From an uncultured Porphyromonadaceae bacterium (GTDB lineage: Bacteria; Bacteroidota; Bacteroidia; Bacteroidales; Muribaculaceae): a stretch of 64,000 bases of DNA. The notes under the pieces were generated by a model. It ran no database searches. It was not told where the DNA came from and saw only the letters and a list, made by a program, of their open reading frames with translations. Positions 52,072 through 59,900 of this stretch are shown piece after piece. Within the stretch, counting starts at the first letter, position 1. Each line of letters begins with the position of its first letter. The stretch spans positions 53,016 to 117,015 of the forward strand of contig CANPGB010000008.1 of assembly GCA_947573485.1 (NCBI GenBank), read 5' to 3'. Both the position numbers and the translations under genes were made by a program.

Positions 52072-52833
52072 TCAAGTTTCACTTCGCTGCGATTGGGGCG
52101 GGGCAGCTGCCGCACACCCGTAGAAGACTACGGGTTGGTTAGGGGTTAGGAGGTAGGGGTTAGGAGTTTCAGGGCAGAAGTTGTTTGGGGGCGGGTCGGG
52201 GTCTGCTTCTATTGACTCGGGGCGATCAAAGGGTATGTGAGGGTGGAGCTGTTGATACTCTCGTATTGTGGGTTGTGGTATGAAGGCGGGAGGGAGCTCG
52301 GGACGACGGGTGCCACTGCCTGTGTGGTAGATAATGGCGCAGCCCATGCCGTAGTCTGGTAGGACGGGGGCAAGGGCTGAGTTGACTGTTCGCCAGTCTT
52401 TATTTGAGAGATTATGGATTAGGCAGATGTGGAAGTTGCAGCCTCGGAGCCGGTCGGCGTTGCGGTGGGAGACTGTGAAAACCTGCTTGCGGTTGATGCT
52501 TTTGGCTATCTCTTTTGCCTCTTTTGTGGTTTTGGCGGCTATGGCTACTTCTGCCCAGTCGGCGCGGGTGAGGAGCCAGTTTATGTAGGCAGTTAGGACG
52601 GGAGTGGTGTCGGTACCGGGCCAGTCGATGATTTGTGCGCGGATTGTGAGGCCTGCGCGGCGCTGGCGCTCTAATGTGTAAATGGCTTTGCGCTCCCACC
52701 AACGGAGTGCACAACCGTACCACCGCTGAAATTCGGCGGTGATATCGGGGCGAGGACGCCTGCGGCGGAGCCTATGTGGGAGCGGGACTTTTAGCAAAAT
52801 GATGAAGGCCTTCGGCCTTAAGGCAAAAGGCAA
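52072..52833 (-). CDS. Hypothetical protein bracketed by short tandem repeats
   Basis: This reading frame of up to 253 codons has the C-rich third positions of real genes in this window. I do not recognise the family. The middle (IDWPGTDTTPVLTAYINWLL, KEAKEIAKSINRKQVFTVSH, LRGCNFHICLIHNLSNKDW) has a vague resemblance to phage terminase or P-loop ATPase pieces, but no Walker A is present, so it could be a remnant. The first codons lie in an AAAAGGC repeat and the last 40 or so cross a GGAGTTA-type repeat (NPYLLTPNQP) and a hairpin, so both ends are uncertain. Confidence 0.5.
   Translation of the reverse strand: MPFALRPKAFIILLKVPLPHRLRRRRPRPDITAEFQRWYGCALRWWERKAIYTLERQRRAGLTIRAQIIDWPGTDTTPVLTAYINWLLTRADWAEVAIAAKTTKEAKEIAKSINRKQVFTVSHRNADRLRGCNFHICLIHNLSNKDWRTVNSALAPVLPDYGMGCAIIYHTGSGTRRPELPPAFIPQPTIREYQQLHPHIPFDRPESIEADPDPPPNNFCPETPNPYLLTPNQPVVFYGCAAAAPPQSQRSET
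52116..52135 (+). repeat. Perfect 8-base hairpin inside the hypothetical gene
   Basis: ACCCGTAG (52116-52123), loop AAGA, CTACGGGT (52128-52135). No T-run follows on either strand, so it is not a standard terminator. It abuts the repeat array at 52132. Confidence 0.7.
52132..52169 (+). repeat. GGGTTAG/GGAGTTA-type repeat array
   Basis: About five imperfect heptamers (GGTTAGG, GGAGGTA, GGGGTTA, GGAGTTT) lie inside the 3' part of the hypothetical gene and belong to the same family as 8872-8946 and 33824-33909. Confidence 0.8.
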
Positions 52834-52850
52834 AAGGGTAAAGGATAAAG
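52811..52850 (+). repeat. AAAAGGC-type repeat array
   Basis: Tandem AAGGCAAAAGGCAAAAGGGT-like units follow a short inverted repeat (AAGGCC/GGCCTT). The array covers the predicted start of the hypothetical gene on the minus strand. Confidence 0.8.
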
Positions 52851-52902
52851 TGGTGCTGCAAAGATAGCGCTCGGCCTTTTGTGGCTATGTGTTAGAAACC
52901 CG

Positions 52903-53080
52903 AACTCGGGCTTTCCGCCCTCGCACGACTCCAAAGCGGCCTACACTTGCGTGGGGGCTAAGGCGGTGGCTGAAGCCACCTTGCTTGAACAAATTTTGTG
53001 GCGCGGGACTCGGGCTTTCCGCCCTCGCACAACTTCAAAGGGGTAAGGGGTCGGGCTCGGGCTTTGTGCGCTCGCACGGA
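52903..53080 (+). repeat. Three direct copies of a GGGCTTTCCGCCC-containing element
   Basis: Copies lie at 52903-52936, 53007-53040 and 53054-53080. The first two match at 31 of 34 positions; the third shares CTCGGGCTTT and CTCGCAC. The first two contain a small hairpin, GGGC, loop TTTCC, GCCC. The starts are spaced 104 and 47 bases apart, so this is not a CRISPR array. Confidence 0.8.
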
Positions 53081-53120
53081 GGTGATGGTGAATTAAAGCG
53101 AGCAAAAAGTGGAAGTATTT

Positions 53121-53152
53121 TTTGCGTGGGTTGGATATTTTGCTTAATTTTG
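53121..53152 (+). promoter_or_regulatory. Consensus promoter for the HU-SPOR gene
   Basis: TTTG at 53121-53124 and TAATTTTG at 53145-53152 are 20 bases apart, a full match to the Bacteroidota pattern. It decides that the gene starts at 53191 and not at the in-frame ATG at 53122. Confidence 0.8.
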
Positions 53153-53190
53153 TAGTCCGAAACGGGTTCAGGCCCGGCGCATTAGGCTAT

Positions 53191-54153
53191 ATGACAACAC
53201 TTAACCGCCACATAGAGCACATGTTAGTGTCGGGACAGCGAGTGACGCTGCCCGGCATCGGTACGTTTATGCCAGTAGGGCGTAGCGCGTCGTTCGACGG
53301 CGATGTGCTTTCGGCTCCTTGCGCGTCGGTGGCTTTCGAGGCGTCGGTATATGCGACTGCCGACAGCAGCGTTGCCGACTCGATAATGCGCCGAGAGGGC
53401 ATGGACGCCGAGGCTTGCGCCGACATCGTGGCTCAGGAGTGTGCCTCGGTGCGCAAGCGCCTTGACCATGGCGAGAGCGTTGCTCTTGGCAATGCGGGGG
53501 ACCTTAGCGCCGCTCGCTCGGGGAGCGAATTTACCCCCGGCGGGATATTCGCCACCAACGGCTGGTTGCGTCCGCTCGACCTTAAACCTCTCGAAGTGCG
53601 CCGTGCGTCGGAGGCCGAAATCGCCAAGGCCACCGAGGCTCTCGAAGAGCGCCGCAGCAGCCTGATCCGTTCGCTGAGCCGCACGGCATCGAGCGCGGCT
53701 GCCATTGCCGTGCTCGCCCTCATCACCTTTATTTGGGCGCAACTCCCGGGTCGCTCGCAACGCCAGCCGCAGACAGCATCATTCGGCATAGAGAGCATAG
53801 CCCCTCGCGAAGCCGAGCCTCTTATAGTGACTCCCGGCGCCACCGAGCCTGCCCTTGTGCTTATTCTCAACACCCCCGCCGACGGCGTGGCACCTGCCAA
53901 ACAGCGCCGCGACAAGACGCAGGCCGAAGCAGGCCGCTACGTGATGGTAGTGGCATCGCTCGCCTCGCAGGCCGAGGCCGAAGAGTTTGTGGCACAGCGG
54001 AGCACCGCCGACTTCCCGCTCGGCATACTTCCCACACAGGGACGCTGGCGCGTGTATGCCCTCACAGGCGAGACTATCGACGCAATCAGCGCCGAGGCAC
54101 GCGACCGCGACATTTACTCAGCATACCCATCGGCATGGGTCTGCCGCCGCTGA
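53191..54153 (+). CDS. HU-like domain, transmembrane helix and SPOR domain protein
   Basis: This is a 320-residue protein. Residues 1-75 resemble the CCDC81/HU-type domain of Bacteroidota (TLNRHIEHMLVSGQRVTLPG, GTFMPVGRSASFDGD). A cytoplasmic linker leads to one membrane helix at about 168-188 (SAAAIAVLALITFIWAQLPG). The periplasmic C-terminus (about 250-320) is a SPOR fold (YVMVVASLASQAEAEEFVAQ, LPTQGRWRVYALTG). SPOR domains bind denuded glycan strands at division sites, so the protein may link a cytoplasmic HU-like domain to the septal wall. The ATG at 53191 follows the promoter at 53121-53152. Confidence 0.85.
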   Translation: MTTLNRHIEHMLVSGQRVTLPGIGTFMPVGRSASFDGDVLSAPCASVAFEASVYATADSSVADSIMRREGMDAEACADIVAQECASVRKRLDHGESVALGNAGDLSAARSGSEFTPGGIFATNGWLRPLDLKPLEVRRASEAEIAKATEALEERRSSLIRSLSRTASSAAAIAVLALITFIWAQLPGRSQRQPQTASFGIESIAPREAEPLIVTPGATEPALVLILNTPADGVAPAKQRRDKTQAEAGRYVMVVASLASQAEAEEFVAQRSTADFPLGILPTQGRWRVYALTGETIDAISAEARDRDIYSAYPSAWVCRR

Positions 54154-54206
54154 CACCCCGCCCACAGGGCAGATAGCGGGCAGCCTGCCAAATACCTTAT
54201 TTAATT

Positions 54207-54731
54207 ATGGATTTCCACGAATTACTACTGCGCCGCCACAGCATACGCCGCTACACCGAAGAGCCTATAGACCCCGAGGCCGTCAAGACCATACTTGAGG
54301 CCGGACTGCTTGCTCCCTCGTCGAAGAGCGCCCGCTCGTGGCAGTATGTGGTGGTTGAAGACCGCGATACCCTCGCCCGCCTCTCGGAGTGCAAACCTGC
54401 CTACGCGGCCTCTATCAAAGACTGCCGCCTTGCGGTGGTGGTAACGGCATCGCCCGAGCAGAGCGAAGCTTATATAGAAGATGCCTCTGTAGGCGCAATT
54501 TTCATGCACCTGCAGGCCGAGGCTCTCGGCATAGGCTCGTGCTGGGTGCAGGTACGCGGCCGCATGAGCGCCGACGGCACTCCCTCGGAAGATGTAGTGC
54601 GCGAGATTCTCAACATTCCTCACGATATGGTTGTTGAGTGCATAATGACTTTCGGCCACTCGGCAGAGACACGCAAGCCTGTAGACCCCGCCAAGCTCAA
54701 GTGGGAGAAGGTTCATCTTGGGCAATGGTAA
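54207..54731 (+). CDS. Nitroreductase family FMN oxidoreductase
   Basis: This is a 174-residue flavoprotein. The N-terminal FMN-binding signature LLLRRHSIRRYTEEPIDPEA, the following LLAPSSKSARSWQYVVV, the middle ASVGAIFMHLQAEALGIGSC, and the closing FGHSAETRKP are typical of this short nitroreductase subgroup. The physiological substrate cannot be read from sequence. It is 53 bases after the SPOR gene and is followed by a repeat-rich spacer. Confidence 0.93.
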   Translation: MDFHELLLRRHSIRRYTEEPIDPEAVKTILEAGLLAPSSKSARSWQYVVVEDRDTLARLSECKPAYAASIKDCRLAVVVTASPEQSEAYIEDASVGAIFMHLQAEALGIGSCWVQVRGRMSADGTPSEDVVREILNIPHDMVVECIMTFGHSAETRKPVDPAKLKWEKVHLGQW

Positions 54732-54738
54732 TTGCCCA

Positions 54739-54818
54739 AGGCAAAAGGCCGGGGCCTTAAGTCAAAAGGCAAAAGGCTAAAGTATTAAGTAATACGGTTT
54801 CAGGCTTTAAGCTAAAGT
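54739..54818 (+). repeat. AAAAGGC/AAAAGTC-type degenerate repeat array
   Basis: Units such as GGCAAAAGGC, GTCAAAAGGCAAAAGG, GCTAAAGTA and GCTAAAGTAA fill the spacer between the nitroreductase stop and the TTG start of the DUF2520 gene. Confidence 0.75.
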
Positions 54819-54829
54819 AATTATAGATT

Positions 54830-55606
54830 TTGGAAACGGAACTGACAATAGCGCTTGTCGGGGCCGGCAATGTGGCCTCGCATCTCGCCCCTGCCTTGGG
54901 GAGTAATCTCAAAGGCATATGGAGCCGCAGTGAAAGGAGTGCGCGCGCTCTCGGCGAGCGTTGCGGCACAGCGTGGAGCAATGATTTCGAAACGATAGGT
55001 GACTGCCACCCCGATGTGATAATAATCAGTATCGCCGACAAGGGCGTGGCCGACGTCGTGGCGGCAATCGGTCGCCTCGACTACAAGCCGTTGGTGCTCC
55101 ATACCTCGGGCACCGTGGGCAAGGAGGCGCTCGAAGCTATCAGTCCACGCACCGGCGTGCTCTACCCTCTCCAGACCTTCTCGGCGAGCGCAAAGCTCGA
55201 TATAAGCAAGGTGCCATTTTTCACCGAGGCCACCGATGAGGCCGACCTTGAGATTGTAGACAGCATAGCCCGCTCGATATCGCCCGTGGTAAACCACGCC
55301 GACGCATCGCGGCGCCGGGTGCTGCACATCGCCGGAGTTTTCACATCGAATTTCACCAACGTGCTCCTTGATAGCGTGCAGGAGGTACTTGCACCCGCGG
55401 GTTATTCGCTCGACGTGGTGCGTCCGCTGCTCGAAGTGACTGTTGACAAAGCCTTTGCAATGGGTCCGCACGACGCACAGACCGGGCCTGCCCGGCGTGG
55501 CGACACCGCCGTGACAGAGCGTCAGCTCGCTTCGCTGCCCGAGCATCTCAAACCCACCTACAAGGCTCTCACCGAGCTAATTATACACAAGCACAGCAAT
55601 GAGTAA
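54830..55606 (+). CDS. Rossmann-fold DUF2520 protein, TTG start
   Basis: This 258-residue cytoplasmic protein begins with a NAD(P)-binding Rossmann motif, LTIALVGAGNVASHLAPAL, continues with VIIISIADKGVADVVAAIG and VLHTSGTVGKEAL, and has an all-helical C-terminal DUF2520 domain (HIAGVFTSNFTNVLLDSVQE). It resembles pyrroline-carboxylate or ketopantoate reductases, but its substrate is not known. No ATG fits; TTG at 54830 is the apparent start. It overlaps the kdsC-like gene by 8 bases. The DUF2520-KdsC-Maf order is common in Bacteroidales. Confidence 0.88.
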   Translation: METELTIALVGAGNVASHLAPALGSNLKGIWSRSERSARALGERCGTAWSNDFETIGDCHPDVIIISIADKGVADVVAAIGRLDYKPLVLHTSGTVGKEALEAISPRTGVLYPLQTFSASAKLDISKVPFFTEATDEADLEIVDSIARSISPVVNHADASRRRVLHIAGVFTSNFTNVLLDSVQEVLAPAGYSLDVVRPLLEVTVDKAFAMGPHDAQTGPARRGDTAVTERQLASLPEHLKPTYKALTELIIHKHSNE

Positions 55607-56123
55607 GATAAACTACGATTTAAGCAAGATACGCGGTGTGGCCTTCGACGTCGACGGCGTACTCTCACCGGCCACCGTACCCATGGACAGCAACGGCATT
55701 CCGCAGCGCATGGCAAATCTGCGCGACGGCTACGCCATGGTGGTGGCAGCGCGCAACGGTCTGAAAATGGCTATCATATCGGGCGGCGACTCAGAGGCTG
55801 TGCGCAAACGCTTCGCCGCCATAGGTGTGCAGGATATTTTCCTTGCCGCGGGCGAGAAGCTTCCGATATTCGAGAAATGGCTTGCCGACAACGGCCTTAC
55901 CCCTGAGGAGGTGGCTTTTGTGGGCGACGATATCCCCGACCTGCCCGTACTGAAGGCTGCCGGGCTGCCCGTGGCACCGCGCGATGCGGCCCACGAGGTT
56001 AAGGAGGCGGCGACTTTCATCACTTCGTGCGACGGCGGCTACGGCGTGGCCCGCGAGCTGCTTGAGGAGATTCTGCGCGTGCGCGGCTGCTGGGGCGAGA
56101 GCGGGAAAGCATTTGGCGGCTAA
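55599..56123 (+). CDS. kdsC: KdsC-like HAD phosphatase
   Basis: This is a 174-residue C0-type HAD enzyme. The nucleophile motif is GVAFDVDGVLSPATV, the Ser motif is MAIISGGDSEAVRKRF, and the metal site is VAFVGDDIPDLPVLKAAG. These match 3-deoxy-D-manno-octulosonate 8-phosphate phosphatase, which produces free KDO for lipopolysaccharide. No other KDO genes are adjacent, so the substrate is inferred from the family. The stop codon at 56121-56123 lies in a repeat array. Confidence 0.9.
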   Translation: MSKINYDLSKIRGVAFDVDGVLSPATVPMDSNGIPQRMANLRDGYAMVVAARNGLKMAIISGGDSEAVRKRFAAIGVQDIFLAAGEKLPIFEKWLADNGLTPEEVAFVGDDIPDLPVLKAAGLPVAPRDAAHEVKEAATFITSCDGGYGVARELLEEILRVRGCWGESGKAFGG

Positions 56124-56181
56124 AGCTGAAGCTAAAGCTAAAGCTAAAGCTAAGGCAAAAGTCAAAAGGCAAAAGTATAAA
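56120..56181 (+). repeat. GCTAAA hexamer plus AAAAGTC/AAAAGGC repeat array
   Basis: About five GCTAAA/GCTGAA hexamers are followed by GGCAAAAGTCAAAAGGCAAA. The array starts at the kdsC stop codon and leads towards the TTG start of the maf gene. Confidence 0.85.
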
Positions 56182-56227
56182 GTTGGGAGCTTTGCTATTT
56201 CTGTTCATTCTTAAATAATATATCAGC

Positions 56228-56845
56228 TTGATTACTGTTCTACCGCCTTACCCTGCGGCTGCATATGAGGGTAAAAAGATTTTGTTGGCATCGAACTCAC
56301 CGCGTCGCCGCGAGTTGCTTCACTATATAGTGCCCGAGTTTGAAATTGCCGATTCTCGTCTTGCCGAGGAAACGTATCCTGCCACACTTGCGGCAGAAGA
56401 GGTGCCCGCCTATCTCTCGCGTCAAAAGGCTATGGCTTATGCCGATGCGCTTGAGCCCGACGAGGTTATAATCACCGCCGATACCGTGGTGATAAACGAG
56501 GGCAGGATATTGGGCAAACCCGCCGACCGCGCCGAGGCCGAGGCTATGCTGCGCAGCCTTGCCGGGCACACCCACACCGTGGTTACCGGCGTGACGCTGA
56601 TGTCAGAGGGCGGCAAAAGGCTCGACACCTTCACCGAGCACACCGAAGTGAGCTTCGACGATATGAGCGAGGCCGACATCGCCGCCTATGTGGAGCGCTT
56701 CAAACCCTACGACAAGGCGGGGTCGTATGGCATACAGGAGTGGATAGGAGCAGCGTTTATCAGCGGCATCAAGGGTTGTTTCTACAACGTAATGGGGCTT
56801 CCGCTCCACACCCTTTACCGCCACCTTCGTAGATTTTTCGACTGA
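56228..56845 (+). CDS. maf: Maf-family nucleotide pyrophosphatase, TTG start
   Basis: This 205-residue protein hydrolyses non-canonical or modified nucleoside triphosphates. The Maf signature ILLASNSPRRRELL (about 18-31), ITADTVV with the catalytic Asp, and DKAGSYGIQEWIGAAFISG are intact. TTG at 56228 is the apparent start: an in-frame stop lies at 56216 and no ATG is available before the signature. It stands after the DUF2520 and KdsC-like genes. Confidence 0.92.
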   Translation: MITVLPPYPAAAYEGKKILLASNSPRRRELLHYIVPEFEIADSRLAEETYPATLAAEEVPAYLSRQKAMAYADALEPDEVIITADTVVINEGRILGKPADRAEAEAMLRSLAGHTHTVVTGVTLMSEGGKRLDTFTEHTEVSFDDMSEADIAAYVERFKPYDKAGSYGIQEWIGAAFISGIKGCFYNVMGLPLHTLYRHLRRFFD

Positions 56846-56864
56846 AAGTTTCGCGGTCAAAGAC

Positions 56865-56895
56865 TTGGCAAAGCGCATTATTTTTTGTAATTTTG
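56865..56895 (+). promoter_or_regulatory. Consensus promoter for purL
   Basis: TTG at 56865-56867 and TAATTTTG at 56888-56895 are 20 bases apart. The leader to the ATG at 56928 is about 27 bases. No PurR-like or purine riboswitch motif was noticed. Confidence 0.75.
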
Positions 56896-56927
56896 CGGCT
56901 TGAACCAAGAAACCTGAAACTTCAGCA

Positions 56928-59900
56928 ATGGTAGTATTCTTCACCACCCCCGAAGGCACGGCTTATGCCGTTGACTCGCACCGCAGCTTCGGCAGCGACG
57001 AGCTTGAGCGCCTGCGTTGGCTTTTTGGCAACGCCGAACCCGCCGCCCCCGGCACCACCCTGCAGGGCCGCTATACCGGACCTCGCAAAGAAATGATAAC
57101 TCCCTGGAGCACAAATGCCGTAGAGATTACCCAAAACATGGGTATCGACGGCATTTCTCGTATAGAGATGTTTACCCCCGCGAGCGAGGGCGAGAGCTAC
57201 GACCCCATGCTCCAGACTGTCTACACCAACCCCGGGCCCGACGTTTTCGAGATTACGGCAAGCCCCGAGGGTCACGTGTTTATCGATGACATCCACGAGT
57301 ACAACCAACGCGAAGGCCTCGCCCTCAGCGAGAGCGAAGAGGCTTACCTTGCCGGACTCTCGGAGCGCCTCGGGCGCCCGCTTACCGACAGTGAGGTATT
57401 CGGCTTCTCGCAGGTAAACTCGGAGCACTGCCGCCACAAGATTTTCAACGGCACCTTCATAATCGACGGCGAGACAAAGCCGTGGAGCCTCTTCCAGCTC
57501 ATCAAGCGCACGAGCAAGGTGAACAGCCAGGGCCTTGTGTCGGCCTACAAAGACAATGTGGCCTTTGTCAACGGTCCCGAGGTATTCCAGTTCGCCCCCG
57601 AGCGCGGCGACGAACCCTCGTTCTTCGGCGAGCGCCGCATACGCACCGTGCTCTCGCTCAAGGCCGAGACGCACAACTTCCCGACCACGGTAGAACCTTT
57701 CAACGGCGCAGCCACTGGCAGCGGCGGCGAAATCCGCGACCGTCTTGGCGGCGGCCGCGCCTCGCTCCCCCTTGCCGGTACGGCTGTGTATATGACCTCA
57801 TACCCCCGCATGGAGGGAGCCGTACGCACCTGGGAGGGCGCCATAGAGCCTCGCAAATGGCTCTATCAGACTCCTGCCGACATCCTCATCAAGGCATCGA
57901 ACGGAGCCTCGGACTTCGGCAACAAGTTCGGCCAGCCCCTTATCTGCGGCTCACTCCTGACCTACGAGCACGCCGAGGGCGAGCGCACCTACGGCTTCGA
58001 CAAGGTGATAATGCTTGCCGGAGGCGTGGGCTATGCCACAGCGTCGCAGGCTATCAAAGGCGAGCCTCAGGCCGGGCAGACAGTAGTCCTTGCCGGTGGC
58101 GACAACTACCGCATAGGCATGGGCGGCGGCGCCGTATCGTCGGTTGACACAGGCCGCTACGCGGGTGCCATAGAACTCAATGCCGTGCAGCGCGCCAACC
58201 CCGAGATGCAGAAGCGCGTTGCCAACCTCATACGCAGCCTCGCCGAGAGCCTCGACAACCCCATAGTATCGATTCACGACCATGGCGCGGGCGGCCACCT
58301 AAACGCCCTCTCGGAGCTTATAGAAAGCACCGGCGGCCGCATTAACATCGACGCTCTGCCCGTTGGCGACCCCACCCTCTCCGACAAGGAAATCATAGGC
58401 AACGAGAGCCAGGAGCGCATGGGCTTTGTGGTTGACGCCGAGCAGATACCGCTCATCGAACGCATAGCACAGCGCGAGCGCGCGCCGATGTATATCGTTG
58501 GCGAGACCACCGATGACCGCCGCCTGCATTTCGGCCGCAAAGACGGCCAGGCCGCCATTGACCTCGCCGTGGAAGATATGCTCGGCAACCCGCCCAAGAC
58601 CGTCATCACCGACACCACCATAGCGCCTCTCTTCGGCGAGGCCGAGTACGAGCAGGAGAAGGTGAGCGAATATATCGATGCCGTGCTCAGCGTCGACGCC
58701 GTAGCCTGCAAAGACTGGCTAACCAACAAGGTAGACCGCAGTGTGACAGGGCGCATCGCCCGTCAGCAGTGCCTCGGAGAGCTCCAGCTTCCGTTGAGCG
58801 ACTTCGGCGTGGTGGCTCTCGACTACCGCGGCAAGAGCGGCATAGCCACCTCGATAGGTCATGCGCCTCAGGTTGCCATGACAAACGTAGAGGCCGCCTC
58901 GCGCCTTGCCGTTGCCGAGGCCCTCACCAACCTCGTGGGAGCCGGATGTGTCAAGGGAATAAAGGGCGTATCGCTCAGTGCCAACTGGATGTGGCCGTGC
59001 AAGAACCCGGGCGAGGACGCCGCTCTCTACCGCGCCGTAGAGGCATGCTCCGACTTTGTTTGCGAGCTCGGCTGCAACATACCCACGGGCAAAGACAGCC
59101 TCTCGATGACGCAGAAATACCCCGACGGCACCAAGGTTACCGCCCCCGGCACCGTGATAATCTCGGCCTCGGCAGAGACAGGCGCCGCAGGGTCGCAGGT
59201 GTCGCCCGTGCTCAACAAATCGCTTAACTCGACGCTCTACTACGTGGATATGAGCGGCTGCCCGCTTGCCCTTGGCGGCTCTGTGCTTGCACAGACCCTC
59301 GGCAAGGCCGGTGGCGCCACCCCCGACGTGAAGAGCGCCAAGGCTTTTGCCAAGACTTTCAACGCCCTCGGTGAGATAGCACGCTTAGGCTATGCCGACG
59401 CCATGCACGACGTGAGCGCGGGCGGTCTGGTGACGACCCTGCTCGAGATGTGCTTCGCCAACAGCGAAGGCGGCCTCAACTTCTACACCGACGGCTTTGC
59501 CATGAACGGCGAAGACGACCTTGTGAAGATACTCTTTGCCGAGAACCCCGCAGTTGTTCTGCAGATTCCCGACAAGCACCGCAAGGTAGCCGAGGCACTG
59601 CTGACGGTTGCCGACGTGAAGTTCTTCCCCATAGCCTCACCCGCTAAGGAGAACGTGCTCACCATAAGCCATAAAGACAATCGCACGATACTCGTTTCGA
59701 TACCTGCAGCGCGCCGCCGCTGGTACGAGCCCTCGTTCCGCTTCGACTCCCTGCAGACGGCGCTGCCCTGCGCCGAGAGCCGCTTCGACAACTTCGACCG
59801 CCAGCCTCTGCGCTACCGTTTCCCCGCCGAGTTTGACTCGCTTCTCACCCTTGGTGTATCGCACGCGCGCCGCAAGAACGCGCCCCGTGCGGCCATTATC

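Larger units (their letters stand above)
52834..53190 (+). other. Gene-free spacer with three copies of a 27-34-base element
   Basis: No gene is supported in these 357 bases. A plus-strand frame at 52889-53155 is mostly translated repeat and is not credible. The spacer holds the end of the AAAAGGC array, three copies of a CTCGGGCTTT...CTCGCAC element, and the promoter of the HU-SPOR gene. Confidence 0.7.

Noticed and set aside
52889..53155. An 88-codon plus-strand frame in the spacer
   Set aside because: It is mostly translated repeat elements and promoter, without coding bias.
53122..53190. Upstream in-frame start for the HU-SPOR protein
   Set aside because: The ATG lies in the -33 box of a consensus promoter, ahead of the predicted transcription start.
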